Below, one piece after another: positions 1-5,613 of a stretch of 5,613 bases of DNA. The position numbers and the translations under genes are program-made. A model generated the notes under the pieces. That model was not told the origin of the DNA. It did no database searches and saw nothing but the letters and a program-made list of their open reading frames with translations. The DNA is from an uncultured Clostridia bacterium (GTDB taxonomy: Bacteria > Bacillota > Clostridia > Christensenellales > Borkfalkiaceae): contig CAKQKQ010000103.1 in the NCBI GenBank assembly GCA_934249265.1, positions 1-5,613 on the forward strand. The letters are read 5' to 3'. Position 1 is the stretch's first letter, and each line of letters opens with the position of its first letter.

Positions 1-542
1 GTTTTACGCACGTACCCCATACGCGAAAAATAAACGACCAAACGCTTGTGATTTGTTCCAACGTCGGGGTAGTCGGCTGCGGAAAATTTGAATTGTTCTT
101 GTTTGTAAAAAACGCATGCCGCATAGCCCGTCACCGCTTGTAAAAAACCGAATATAAAATAAATCGTCGACATAAAGTTGAGCGGAAACATATAAAATTG
201 AATGCAAATCCAAAGCATCAGCGTTACGCCGAATATTCCGCCGAGCACCGCGCCCGACGGTTTTTTCGCTAATAAAAGTCCCGCCGCGGTCAAGTTTGTC
301 AAGCCGTTGACGATTAAAAGCGCAAACCCCGAAAACGTTAGGTCTTGAAAGAGTATTTCGGCAAACGGCAGTTTTTGAAAGAACGGCAACATAGCGTCCA
401 TACCCATAGCCTTGCCGGACGGGTCTACAAGCATGCCCGTTGCGCCCGCCACCGCGCCGATACCGATAAACAACGTCCAAAATATCAATATGCGCCGAGC
501 AACGGTATATCTCGATTTTTGTTTTGCAAAATTTTGTTCCAT
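1..542 (-). CDS. Membrane protein fused to a flavodoxin-like domain (partial, C-terminus beyond the window)
   Basis: 180 codons are visible before the left edge cuts the frame, starting at ATG 542-540. Seen: a basic N-terminus (KQKSRYTVARR), then four hydrophobic segments at about residues 17-38, 69-92, 96-118 and 123-146, then a soluble stretch. At 167-180 lies RLVVYFSRMGYVRK, a first beta strand plus phosphate-binding loop as in flavodoxins (the SxTGNT-like position reads SRMGYV). Known: Clostridia carry proteins with this four-helix N-terminus joined to a cytosolic FMN-binding flavodoxin domain, usually labelled only as flavodoxin. Inference: a membrane-tethered electron-transfer protein with unknown partner. 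The start is supported by AAGGGG six bases upstream and by a consensus promoter further back. The gene stands alone on this strand and diverges from the DUF3885 gene. Another long minus-strand frame overlaps it but gives an Arg/Cys-rich, non-protein-like translation. Family call is good; function is unknown. Confidence 0.85.
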   Translation of the reverse strand, partial: MEQNFAKQKSRYTVARRILIFWTLFIGIGAVAGATGMLVDPSGKAMGMDAMLPFFQKLPFAEILFQDLTFSGFALLIVNGLTNLTAAGLLLAKKPSGAVLGGIFGVTLMLWICIQFYMFPLNFMSTIYFIFGFLQAVTGYAACVFYKQEQFKFSAADYPDVGTNHKRLVVYFSRMGYVRK

Positions 543-576
543 AATAAGCCCCTTTTGCCAAGAGAAAATTCTCGGC
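543..576 (-). promoter_or_regulatory. Ribosome binding site and leader hairpin of the flavodoxin-fusion gene
   Basis: On the minus strand, AAGGGG (554-549) lies six bases before the ATG at 542, a good Shine-Dalgarno match. Immediately upstream, 576-557 can fold as GCCGAGA/TCTTGGC, a 7-bp stem with one G-U pair and a six-base loop. The stem ends three bases before the Shine-Dalgarno sequence and is not followed by a T run, so it is a leader structure and not a terminator. Any regulatory role is inference. Confidence 0.6.
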
Positions 577-606
577 TGAACAGATTTAAAAATAAAAGCG
601 AATTGT

Positions 607-636
607 ATTATATGTCGTTTAAACTTAAATTGTCAA
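607..636 (-). promoter_or_regulatory. Consensus sigma-70/SigA promoter for the flavodoxin-fusion gene
   Basis: Read on the minus strand, TTGACA (636-631) and TATAAT (612-607) both match the consensus exactly and are separated by 18 bp. The predicted start near 600 gives a leader of about 58 bases before the ATG at 542. Two CGTTTAAA words (616-623 and 643-650, plus-strand reading) lie in the spacer and just upstream of the -35 box, so they could form an operator. Confidence 0.85.
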
Positions 637-697
637 GTCAAACGTTTAAATTTCATAACTAAATCGGCTACTTTTTCTTTAATCAGCCGAATTTTAT

Positions 698-834
698 CGC
701 CAAATCGCCGCCAATAGTTTATCAACAACCCGTAACGCCCCAAGCAAACGCCAAAACCCACGTACTCCAAGCAAACGCCAAAAACCATGCAACAACTCCA
801 AACGACCCAATTTGACCTAAAATAACCGCCAAAA
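698..834. repeat. A/C-rich intergenic island with tandem repeat and CGCCAA cluster
   Basis: Bases 731-830 of the plus strand count as A41 C38 G11 T10, a very strong strand bias. CCAAGCAAACGCCAAAA occurs exactly at 740-756 and 767-783, a 27-bp period, and the next four bases (757-760 and 784-787) match at three of four. The word CGCCAA occurs five times in the same orientation, starting at 698, 709, 749, 776 and 827. Frames through this stretch are open mainly because such sequence lacks stops. I see no convincing gene here. It may be a decayed repeat array or a cluster of protein-binding sites; neither can be settled from sequence alone. Confidence 0.7.
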
Positions 835-845
835 GCCGCTCGAAT

Positions 846-866
846 AAATATATTATAAATATATTT
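846..866. repeat. AT-only perfect inverted repeat
   Basis: AAATATATT (846-854) and AATATATTT (858-866) are perfect 9-bp arms around a 3-base centre. The element ends 20 bp upstream of the -35 box of the next promoter, where it could act as an UP-like or DNA-bending element. It contains a minus-strand TATAAT (857-852) without a matching -35 box. Confidence 0.6.
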
Positions 867-886
867 TCTCAACTCGTTTTACTCGG

Positions 887-915
887 TTGACTTTAAAAAT
901 ACCTAATGCTATAAT
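887..915 (+). promoter_or_regulatory. Strong SigA-type promoter for the DUF3885 gene
   Basis: TTGACT (887-892) and TATAAT (910-915) are separated by 17 bp. A TGC at 907-909 directly before the -10 box gives an extended -10 (TGn). Transcription would start near 922, leaving a leader of about 25 bases that contains the ribosome binding site AGGAA (936-940). Confidence 0.85.
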
Positions 916-946
916 GAGGACGAAATAAAGCGATTAGGAATTAAAA

Positions 947-1585
947 ATGAGTATTGTTGGAGATAAAATTTTTGACGAAGGGTTTGTTTACGAGCAACCT
1001 TGGTTTTACAATAACAGATTTTCATTAAGATGCGAGTTGGGCGTTGGTAAGGGCGTGAAATATATGCGCAACGCAGTAAAACGAGCCTTTACGATTTATG
1101 ATATGTTGTTTCAAGACGGAGCGGACTGTTTGTTCTTTAACGATTACATATACGACTACAATTCCGATAGCGAAGTTGTCGGCGAGGATGTTAAAAATAT
1201 TTTAAAAGCCGAAAATAATCGCTTAAAATTTACTTTAAACTATTTAAAACGATATAAAAACCATAAAATAATCGGCAATTTAAAAACGAATTTAGACGAA
1301 GACGATTTAATTCGCGTCGATAGAGTTGTTTGTTATTTAAACGGGGATAAACGCTCGTATAATATAATCAAGTCACAAATCAAGAGGCAAAACAATCCAA
1401 TCGTCAGTTTCGTTTCGTTTAAAAACGAATGTATATTTTCCGTTTATGACGATAGAGGTTGTGATATAGTGTTTTTCGATAAAAATAAATTTATCGAGTA
1501 TTACGAAAAGTTAAAGCCGTTTTTCCTCGATTACGACAAAGAAGAAATGTCAAAAAAGTACCTATCGGCAATAAATGAAATTTAA
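947..1585 (+). CDS. DUF3885-family protein, function unknown
   Basis: The protein has 212 residues, is soluble and Lys/Asp/Tyr-rich, and has no signal peptide or membrane segment. Motifs recalled from DUF3885 proteins of Bacillota are present: an N-terminal PWFYNN...LRCELGVG block (residues 18-34), a VKRAFTIYDMLF helix (44-55), and the C-terminal signature YDDRGCD (167-173) followed by FFLDYDKEE (192-200). The family has no established biochemical role that I know of. The start at ATG 947 is supported by AGGAA six bases upstream and a TTGACT-17-TATAAT promoter. The gene has its own terminator, so it is monocistronic. It is clearly AT-richer than its neighbours: 1201-1260 holds 11 G/C in 60, against 39 in 60 at 2281-2340 in the transporter gene. 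This fits horizontal acquisition or relaxed selection. An immunity-type role is possible, but no toxin gene lies next to it here. Confidence 0.8.
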   Translation: MSIVGDKIFDEGFVYEQPWFYNNRFSLRCELGVGKGVKYMRNAVKRAFTIYDMLFQDGADCLFFNDYIYDYNSDSEVVGEDVKNILKAENNRLKFTLNYLKRYKNHKIIGNLKTNLDEDDLIRVDRVVCYLNGDKRSYNIIKSQIKRQNNPIVSFVSFKNECIFSVYDDRGCDIVFFDKNKFIEYYEKLKPFFLDYDKEEMSKKYLSAINEI

Positions 1586-1602
1586 GTTTTATAAAAAATA
1601 GA

Positions 1603-1629
1603 AACGGCGGAAATTCTCCGTTGTTTTTT
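1603..1629 (+). terminator. Rho-independent terminator of the DUF3885 gene
   Basis: AACGGCGGA (1603-1611) pairs with TCCGTTGTT (1617-1625) as a 9-bp stem with two G-U pairs and a five-base loop. The T run spans 1624-1629. It starts 17 bases after the TAA at 1583-1585, so it should separate this gene from the transporter gene downstream. Confidence 0.75.
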
Positions 1630-1692
1630 AATCGTTTTCAAGCAAAAATAAAGATTTAACGTTTAAAAATATAAAAATTCAGGCAAAGACCA

Positions 1693-3144
1693 ATGGAAAA
1701 ACTCAAGCAAGAAAACAATTATTTCGGCAACGAAAAAATAAGCAAAATTTTATTCAAATTAGCACCACCCGTAATGCTTGCCCAACTTATTCAAGCACTT
1801 TACAACATTGTAGACAGTTTGTTTATCGGCAAATATTCCGACACGGGACTTACCGCGTTGTCGGTAGTGTATCCGTTGCAACTGCTTACGATCGCTTTGG
1901 CTGTAGGCACGGGCGTGGGCATAAACACAGCCATGTCGCTTAAATCGGGACTCGGCGACGAGAAAAAGGCAGACGAGTTTGCGGGTATGGCAATGCCGCT
2001 CGCGCTTATTTTATGGGCGATTTTTGCGGTAGCGGCTTATTTTTTAATGCCGCTTTACGCCCGTATGCAAACCTCTACCGACGCGGTAATTAAAGATTCT
2101 ATCGCATACGGCAGAATAGTTTGCGTATTCGGTTTCGGACTGTTTTTAGAAAGTTCGTGGACGAAAGTGCTTCAAGCGCGCGGAAACATGAAAACTCCGA
2201 TGATCGCGCAAATTATCGGCGCGGTGATAAACATAATTTTAGACCCGATTTTAATTTTCGGTAAATTCGGTTTGCCCGAATTGGGCATAAAAGGCGCGGC
2301 GATCGCGACGGTGGCGGGGCAAATTGCAGCTGCGCTCGTCGTGATGAAGGGCGGTTTTTATCGTTCGCCCGAAGTCAAGAAATATCCGTCTTACGTCGGC
2401 ACTATTTTCCATTTAGGCGTGCCGAATATGCTTATGCAAGCGGCATACACGCTTTACATATTCGGTTTAAACGTAATTCTTGCTACGTTTTCCGACGCGG
2501 CGGTCACGGTTCTCGGACTATATTATAAATGGCAAACTTTCTTTTTTATACCCATAAGCGCAATGCAAACGTGCGTAGTGCCGGTAATAGGGTTTAATTA
2601 CGCCGCAAAAAAAATAGAAAGATGCAAAAGCACGCTGTACACCGCGATAGCCTTTTGCGCGGCGTTGATGATTTTAGGCACGCTGTGTTTCGAGATTATC
2701 CCCGGACCAATGCTCAGGGTATTTTCCTCGGATAAACAAGTAATTAAGTACGGCATAACGGCGTTTAGAATAATCGGCATAAGTTTTGTGCCGCTTGCGT
2801 TTTCGCTCACTTATCCCGTGTTGTTTCAAGCGGTAGGCAAAAGTTTTTTAAGTTCTATGCTCACGGTGGTGCGTACGGTGTTCTTGTTCGTTCCGCTTGC
2901 ATATGCTTTTTCAAGGTTCGGTTTAAGTTATTTCTGGCTCACTTATCCCGTCACCGACTCGATAGTAGGGTTGTTGGGCTTTATTCTCTCGGTGTCGTTC
3001 TTCCGTAATCCTTATGGTAAAAAACAACCTTTTACCGCAAATAATCAAGAAACCGAAAATCAAAGCGAATCAAATCAAGCCGACGAGCAAAAAATAATCA
3101 GTCAAGAGCCGTTTGAACAAGAAGAAATTAAAGGCAGTAAGTAA
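1693..3144 (+). CDS. MATE-family multidrug/cation antiporter
   Basis: A 483-residue inner-membrane transporter of the MATE family, which exports drugs or metabolites in exchange for Na+ or H+. About twelve hydrophobic segments are visible in two homologous halves. Family blocks include LAPPVMLAQLIQALYNIVD (residues 23-41), LQARGNMKTPM (160-170), NIILDPILIFG (180-190), GIKGAAIATVAGQ (198-210), the second-half opener GVPNMLMQA (242-250) and PVIGFNYAAKK (297-307). It is closer to MepA-type members than to NorM by impression only; the substrate cannot be read from sequence. The last 45 or so residues (from about 439) are a hydrophilic Gln/Glu/Asn-rich cytosolic tail, longer than usual for the family. 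ATG 1693 is the natural start, but its Shine-Dalgarno sequence is poor (AGG at 1681-1683). A TATAAA at 1670-1675 has no matching -35 box, so the promoter is unclear. uvrC follows 48 bp downstream. Confidence 0.93.
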   Translation: MEKLKQENNYFGNEKISKILFKLAPPVMLAQLIQALYNIVDSLFIGKYSDTGLTALSVVYPLQLLTIALAVGTGVGINTAMSLKSGLGDEKKADEFAGMAMPLALILWAIFAVAAYFLMPLYARMQTSTDAVIKDSIAYGRIVCVFGFGLFLESSWTKVLQARGNMKTPMIAQIIGAVINIILDPILIFGKFGLPELGIKGAAIATVAGQIAAALVVMKGGFYRSPEVKKYPSYVGTIFHLGVPNMLMQAAYTLYIFGLNVILATFSDAAVTVLGLYYKWQTFFFIPISAMQTCVVPVIGFNYAAKKIERCKSTLYTAIAFCAALMILGTLCFEIIPGPMLRVFSSDKQVIKYGITAFRIIGISFVPLAFSLTYPVLFQAVGKSFLSSMLTVVRTVFLFVPLAYAFSRFGLSYFWLTYPVTDSIVGLLGFILSVSFFRNPYGKKQPFTANNQETENQSESNQADEQKIISQEPFEQEEIKGSK

Positions 3145-3153
3145 ATTTTGCAA

Positions 3154-3186
3154 ACCGTTGCTAAAACGGTAAAAATGGTATATAAT
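3154..3186 (+). promoter_or_regulatory. Putative uvrC promoter overlapped by a small palindrome
   Basis: TTGCTA (3158-3163, four of six consensus bases) is 17 bp upstream of a perfect TATAAT (3181-3186). Six bases after the -10 box comes the A of ATG 3193, so the expected start coincides with the start codon. The palindrome ACCGTT (3154-3159), five-base loop, AACGGT (3165-3170) covers the -35 box and could be an operator. It has no T run, so it is not a terminator. Confidence 0.55.
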
Positions 3187-3192
3187 ACGAAT

Positions 3193-5022
3193 ATGAGCGT
3201 TTTACAAGAAAAAATTTCGCTTTTGCCCACCAACCCGGGCGTTTACGTCATGTTAAATGCGGACGGAACGATTATTTACGTAGGCAAGGCGAAAAATTTA
3301 AAAAACAGAGTATCTCAATACTTTCATAATTCGCAAAAGCCCGAAAAAGTAGCCGCAATGGTATCCAATATTGCGGACTTTTATTATATAATCACCGAAA
3401 GCGAGGCAGACGCGCTGTCGCTTGAAAACAATTTAATCAAAAAACACAAGCCGAGATACAACATTTTACTTAAAGACGACAAAACTTATCCGTATTTAAA
3501 AATCAACTTAAAGGACGATTTTCCCGCCTTTCAAATTACGCGCATAATCAAAAAGGACGGCGCAAAATATTTCGGGCCTTACATGAACGGCATAAGCGTA
3601 AAAGACATGCTCGACATAATCAACATGGCTTACGGCGTAAGACCGTGCAGTAAAAAAATCTCGGCGCAAAAATGCGTAAAAGAATGTTTAAATTACCACT
3701 TGGGTAAATGTAGCGCGCCTTGCAGCGGACGAATTAAAAGAGAAGATTACATGGAAAACGTCCGCAAAGCACTTGATTTTTTAAACGGCAACGACGATTC
3801 GGCAGAAACAGTGTTAAAGCAAAAAATGACTTATTTTGCTGAAAAGGAAAAGTTTGAAATCGCGCTTTCTTACCGCGACAAACTGTTTATGGTCAACAAA
3901 ATCAAGCAAAAAAAGATTACCGCGCTCAACAATTTCAGCAATATGGACGTAATATCTTACGTTCAAGACGGCATATACGGCGCAATCAGTTTGCTTCTCA
4001 CGAGAAAAGGAAGAATGCAAGGCGGAAAGAGTTTCGCTTTAGAGGGGGCGATTTCAGCCCCGCAAGAGGCTATAAGCACCTTTATAATGCAGTATTACGC
4101 CGAAGGTTGCGATTTGCCCGACGAAATTTGCGTAAATATTCCGCTTGACGACGCAAGCGAAATCGAAAAAGTATTGTCAAGCACCTTTTCAAAGTCGGTC
4201 AACATTATCTGTCCTAAACAAGGCGTAAAGAAAAAACTTTGCGACATGGCGGAGAAAAACGCGAGAGACTTCCTCGAAAAAGAGATAGGCAAAATCAAAC
4301 ACAGAGAGGATATGACGGTTACCGCGTGCGAAAAACTCAAAGAAGTTTTATCTTTATCGAGATATCCGCGCAGAATGGAATGTTACGATATTTCGCACAT
4401 CAGCGGAACGGATAAAGTCGGCTCTATGGTTGTGTTTACCGACGGAATTGCGGACAAAACTTATTATAGGCGGTTTAAAATAAAAACGGTAGAGGGCAAC
4501 GACGATTTCGCGTGCCTTAAAGAAGTGATAAAACGCCGTCTTGAAAAAATAGGAACAGACGAAGAAGACAAATTCCCCATGCCCGATTTAATGATAATCG
4601 ACGGCGGTAAAGGTCAGTTGTCTTCGGTAAAGGAAATAGTGGACGAATACGGCTATAATTTCGACCTTATTTCGCTCGCTAAAAAAGAAGAGGAAATTTA
4701 CACCACGACAAGCAAAGACCCCGTCGTGTTAAATCAAAGAGATTACGTGTTGAAAATGTTGCAACGCATAAGAGACGAGGCTCACCGTTTCGCCATAACG
4801 TATCACCGCAATTTAAGGGGCAAACGCAGTTTATCGTCAATGCTTTGCGAAATCGAGGGCATCGGCAAAGACAAACAACAAGCGATAATGAAAAAGTTTT
4901 CCAATATTTCGGCAATTCAGCAAGCGAGCATAGAAGAACTCACAAGCGTTGACGGCGTGGGTAAAGTGCTTGCGGAAAACATTAAAAAGTATTTCAACGG
5001 CAACTATTCGGACGAAGAATAA
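3193..5022 (+). CDS. uvrC: UvrABC excinuclease subunit C
   Basis: UvrC makes both incisions around a DNA lesion handed over by UvrB in nucleotide excision repair. From ATG 3193 the protein has 609 residues, normal for the family. The GIY-YIG nuclease at the N-terminus shows NPGVY (14-18), IIYVGKAKNLKNR (27-39, with the catalytic-type Arg39) and Glu78 in LENN; it makes the 3' cut. Cys152, Cys165, Cys173 and Cys177 fit the Fe-S ligand spacing, with an extra Cys161. The UvrB-binding UVR motif spans about 206-238. The RNase H-like 5' nuclease has YDISH (Asp399), EGNDDFA (435-440), IIDGGKGQ (Asp470) and DEAHRFA (His531). Tandem helix-hairpin-helix motifs follow at about 552-600. Upstream in-frame starts at TTG 3148 and ATG 3175 would add residues unlike UvrC. 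None of the three has a good ribosome binding site. It lies downstream of the MATE gene and has its own promoter-like sequence. Confidence 0.97.
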   Translation: MSVLQEKISLLPTNPGVYVMLNADGTIIYVGKAKNLKNRVSQYFHNSQKPEKVAAMVSNIADFYYIITESEADALSLENNLIKKHKPRYNILLKDDKTYPYLKINLKDDFPAFQITRIIKKDGAKYFGPYMNGISVKDMLDIINMAYGVRPCSKKISAQKCVKECLNYHLGKCSAPCSGRIKREDYMENVRKALDFLNGNDDSAETVLKQKMTYFAEKEKFEIALSYRDKLFMVNKIKQKKITALNNFSNMDVISYVQDGIYGAISLLLTRKGRMQGGKSFALEGAISAPQEAISTFIMQYYAEGCDLPDEICVNIPLDDASEIEKVLSSTFSKSVNIICPKQGVKKKLCDMAEKNARDFLEKEIGKIKHREDMTVTACEKLKEVLSLSRYPRRMECYDISHISGTDKVGSMVVFTDGIADKTYYRRFKIKTVEGNDDFACLKEVIKRRLEKIGTDEEDKFPMPDLMIIDGGKGQLSSVKEIVDEYGYNFDLISLAKKEEEIYTTTSKDPVVLNQRDYVLKMLQRIRDEAHRFAITYHRNLRGKRSLSSMLCEIEGIGKDKQQAIMKKFSNISAIQQASIEELTSVDGVGKVLAENIKKYFNGNYSDEE

Positions 5023-5063
5023 ATTTGCCCGCCGAAAAAGCAAAAGCGACGACGTACAAACGC

Positions 5064-5137
5064 CGCGATTTGAAAATGCGGAATATATATGCCGCAACTT
5101 AAAAATCTTATAGTTTAAAATCTCGCGATTTGAAAAT
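5064..5137 (+). repeat. Direct repeat and short hairpin in the uvrC 3' region
   Basis: CGCGATTTGAAAAT occurs exactly at 5064-5077 and 5124-5137, a 60-bp period. Between them, TGCGG (5077-5081) can pair with CCGCA (5092-5096) around a ten-base AT-rich loop, with no T run after it. The stretch 5023-5170 shows no believable gene. It may simply be the untranslated 3' end of the uvrC transcript. Confidence 0.6.
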
Positions 5138-5170
5138 TCTATAAATTATCTGCAAAAATCAAATATTATA

Positions 5171-5201
5171 AGAGTCGTTATCATTATAGCGGCTCTTTTT
5201 T
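5171..5201 (+). terminator. Strong Rho-independent terminator downstream of uvrC
   Basis: AGAGTCGTTAT (5171-5181) pairs with ATAGCGGCTCT (5186-5196) as an 11-bp stem with two G-U pairs and a CATT tetraloop. The T run spans 5196-5201. It lies 148 bp after the uvrC stop codon and should end the uvrC transcript. The next gene starts only 14 bp further on, so that gene needs its own promoter, or read-through. Confidence 0.9.
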
Positions 5202-5221
5202 CATATATTTTTCATATGAAA
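5197..5221. repeat. TTTTTCATAT direct repeat and palindrome over the binding-protein start codon
   Basis: TTTTTCATAT occurs at 5197-5206 and 5208-5217, an 11-bp period (about one helical turn). TTTCATATGAAA (5210-5221) is a perfect 12-bp palindrome centred on the ATG at 5216. The first copy overlaps the terminator T run. This could be a binding site for a regulator, or chance in AT-rich sequence. Confidence 0.5.
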
Positions 5222-5613
5222 GTATTTAAGCGTATATTTTGTTGGCTTGCGCTTATAGGTTGCTGTATCGGGGTAATTAAATTGCGCCCCAAAGCGGAGT
5301 CAAGCGGAAATAAAGAGGTTAAAAACACGATAATCACGTTGTGGCATATAGACACTTTCGAGGGCGGCATAGGCTCGCGGCAAGATTTTTTGTCAAAGGC
5401 GAGCGTTCGCTTTGAAAAGAGGTATGACGGCGTTTTCGTCTGCGTAATAGGCTACACCGTGGAAGAAGCGCAAGAAAACATGAACAAAGGCATTTATCCC
5501 GATATGATATCGTACGGAATAGGTTTCGATAATTACCGCAACATGCGCGAAATTCGGGCAAAAAGCAAGTATTTTTGCACAAGCGGCGGCAAAAAAGCGG
5601 CGGTCGGTTGGTG
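5216..5613 (+). CDS. Extracellular solute-binding protein of an ABC transporter (partial, C-terminus beyond the window)
   Basis: 132 codons are open to the right edge. The N-terminus is an export signal: basic MKVFKR, hydrophobic IFCWLALIG, then Cys16 in LIGC (13-16), which fits a lipobox, so the mature protein may be lipid-anchored to the outer face of the membrane. Hydrophobic residues continue after the Cys, so an uncleaved anchor is also possible. The mature part begins NTIITLWHID (37-46), then a helix with FLSKASVRFEKRYDGV (58-73), then YPDMISYG (94-101). This is the usual opening of family 1 substrate-binding proteins (beta strand, FEK-type helix, PD motif). The ligand cannot be told; permease genes would be expected to the right. 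There is no Shine-Dalgarno sequence before the ATG: the preceding 20 bases contain no G. A TATATT at 5204-5209 lies six bases before the ATG but has no good -35 box. Confidence 0.7.
   Translation, partial: MKVFKRIFCWLALIGCCIGVIKLRPKAESSGNKEVKNTIITLWHIDTFEGGIGSRQDFLSKASVRFEKRYDGVFVCVIGYTVEEAQENMNKGIYPDMISYGIGFDNYRNMREIRAKSKYFCTSGGKKAAVGW

Noticed and set aside
4..561. A 185-codon minus-strand open frame over the membrane-flavodoxin gene
   Set aside because: Its translation is Arg/Cys/Gly-rich with no hydrophobic pattern. The overlapping frame from 542 has a ribosome binding site, a promoter, four membrane helices and a flavodoxin loop.
664..690. TCGGCT/AGCCGA hairpin as a terminator
   Set aside because: The stem is only 6 bp with a 15-base loop and a poor T run on either strand, and no recognised gene ends here.
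729..808. G-runs on the minus strand as a possible G-quadruplex
   Set aside because: The four runs of three or more G are separated by loops of about 6, 15 and 46 bases, far from the usual quadruplex pattern.
633..872. A 79-codon minus-strand frame with an FGVCL repeat
   Set aside because: It starts at TTG without a ribosome binding site and owes its openness to the G/T-rich strand. It also runs into the -35 box of the flavodoxin-gene promoter.
1670..1675. TATAAA as a promoter for the MATE gene
   Set aside because: No -35 match occurs 15-19 bp upstream, and AT-rich sequence produces such hexamers readily.
3142..3195. The MATE and uvrC frames are in register, separated by a single stop with an open linker, suggesting read-through fusion
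   Set aside because: A 16-codon open linker in register is expected fairly often by chance. Both proteins have complete, normal domain ends, and uvrC has its own start and promoter-like sequence.
5334..5582. An 82-codon minus-strand open frame at the right end
   Set aside because: It overlaps the plus-strand binding-protein gene, which has a signal sequence and family-like blocks. The minus-strand translation is Cys/Arg-rich with no recognisable features.

Overview
The window looks like chromosomal DNA of a low-to-moderate GC Bacillota (Clostridia-like) bacterium. The reasons are the protein relatives recognised (a membrane-flavodoxin fusion and a DUF3885 protein, both typical of Bacillota), consensus vegetative promoters, and stem-plus-U-tract terminators. 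All assignments come from reading the sequence and recalled family motifs; no search was run.

Layout. (1) 1-542, minus strand: the first 180 codons of a four-helix membrane protein that runs into a flavodoxin-like domain and is cut by the left edge. It has a consensus promoter and a good ribosome binding site. (2) 543-946: a 404-bp divergent intergenic region. It carries two strong outward-facing promoters and, between them, an A/C-rich island with an imperfect tandem repeat and five CGCCAA words, plus an AT-only palindrome. (3) 947-1585, plus: a single, very AT-rich DUF3885-family gene with its own promoter and terminator. (4) 1693-3144, plus: a MATE-family multidrug/cation antiporter. (5) 3193-5022, plus: uvrC, the nucleotide excision repair nuclease subunit, complete with its Fe-S cysteines and both nuclease active sites. 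A promoter just upstream is placed so that its transcript would start at the ATG. (6) 5023-5215: a repeat-bearing 3' region ending in a strong terminator. (7) 5216 to the right edge, plus: the start of an exported, probably lipid-anchored, ABC-transporter solute-binding protein.

The genes do not form one pathway. MATE and uvrC are co-directional with a 48-bp gap and may be partly co-transcribed, but uvrC also seems to have its own promoter. The DUF3885 gene and the flavodoxin gene are divergently transcribed single units. I see no mobile element, CRISPR array, tRNA or rRNA. I also find no convincing new multi-gene system. The most interesting signals are small-scale: the apparently leaderless uvrC start, the A/C-rich repeat island, and the start-codon palindrome of the binding-protein gene.
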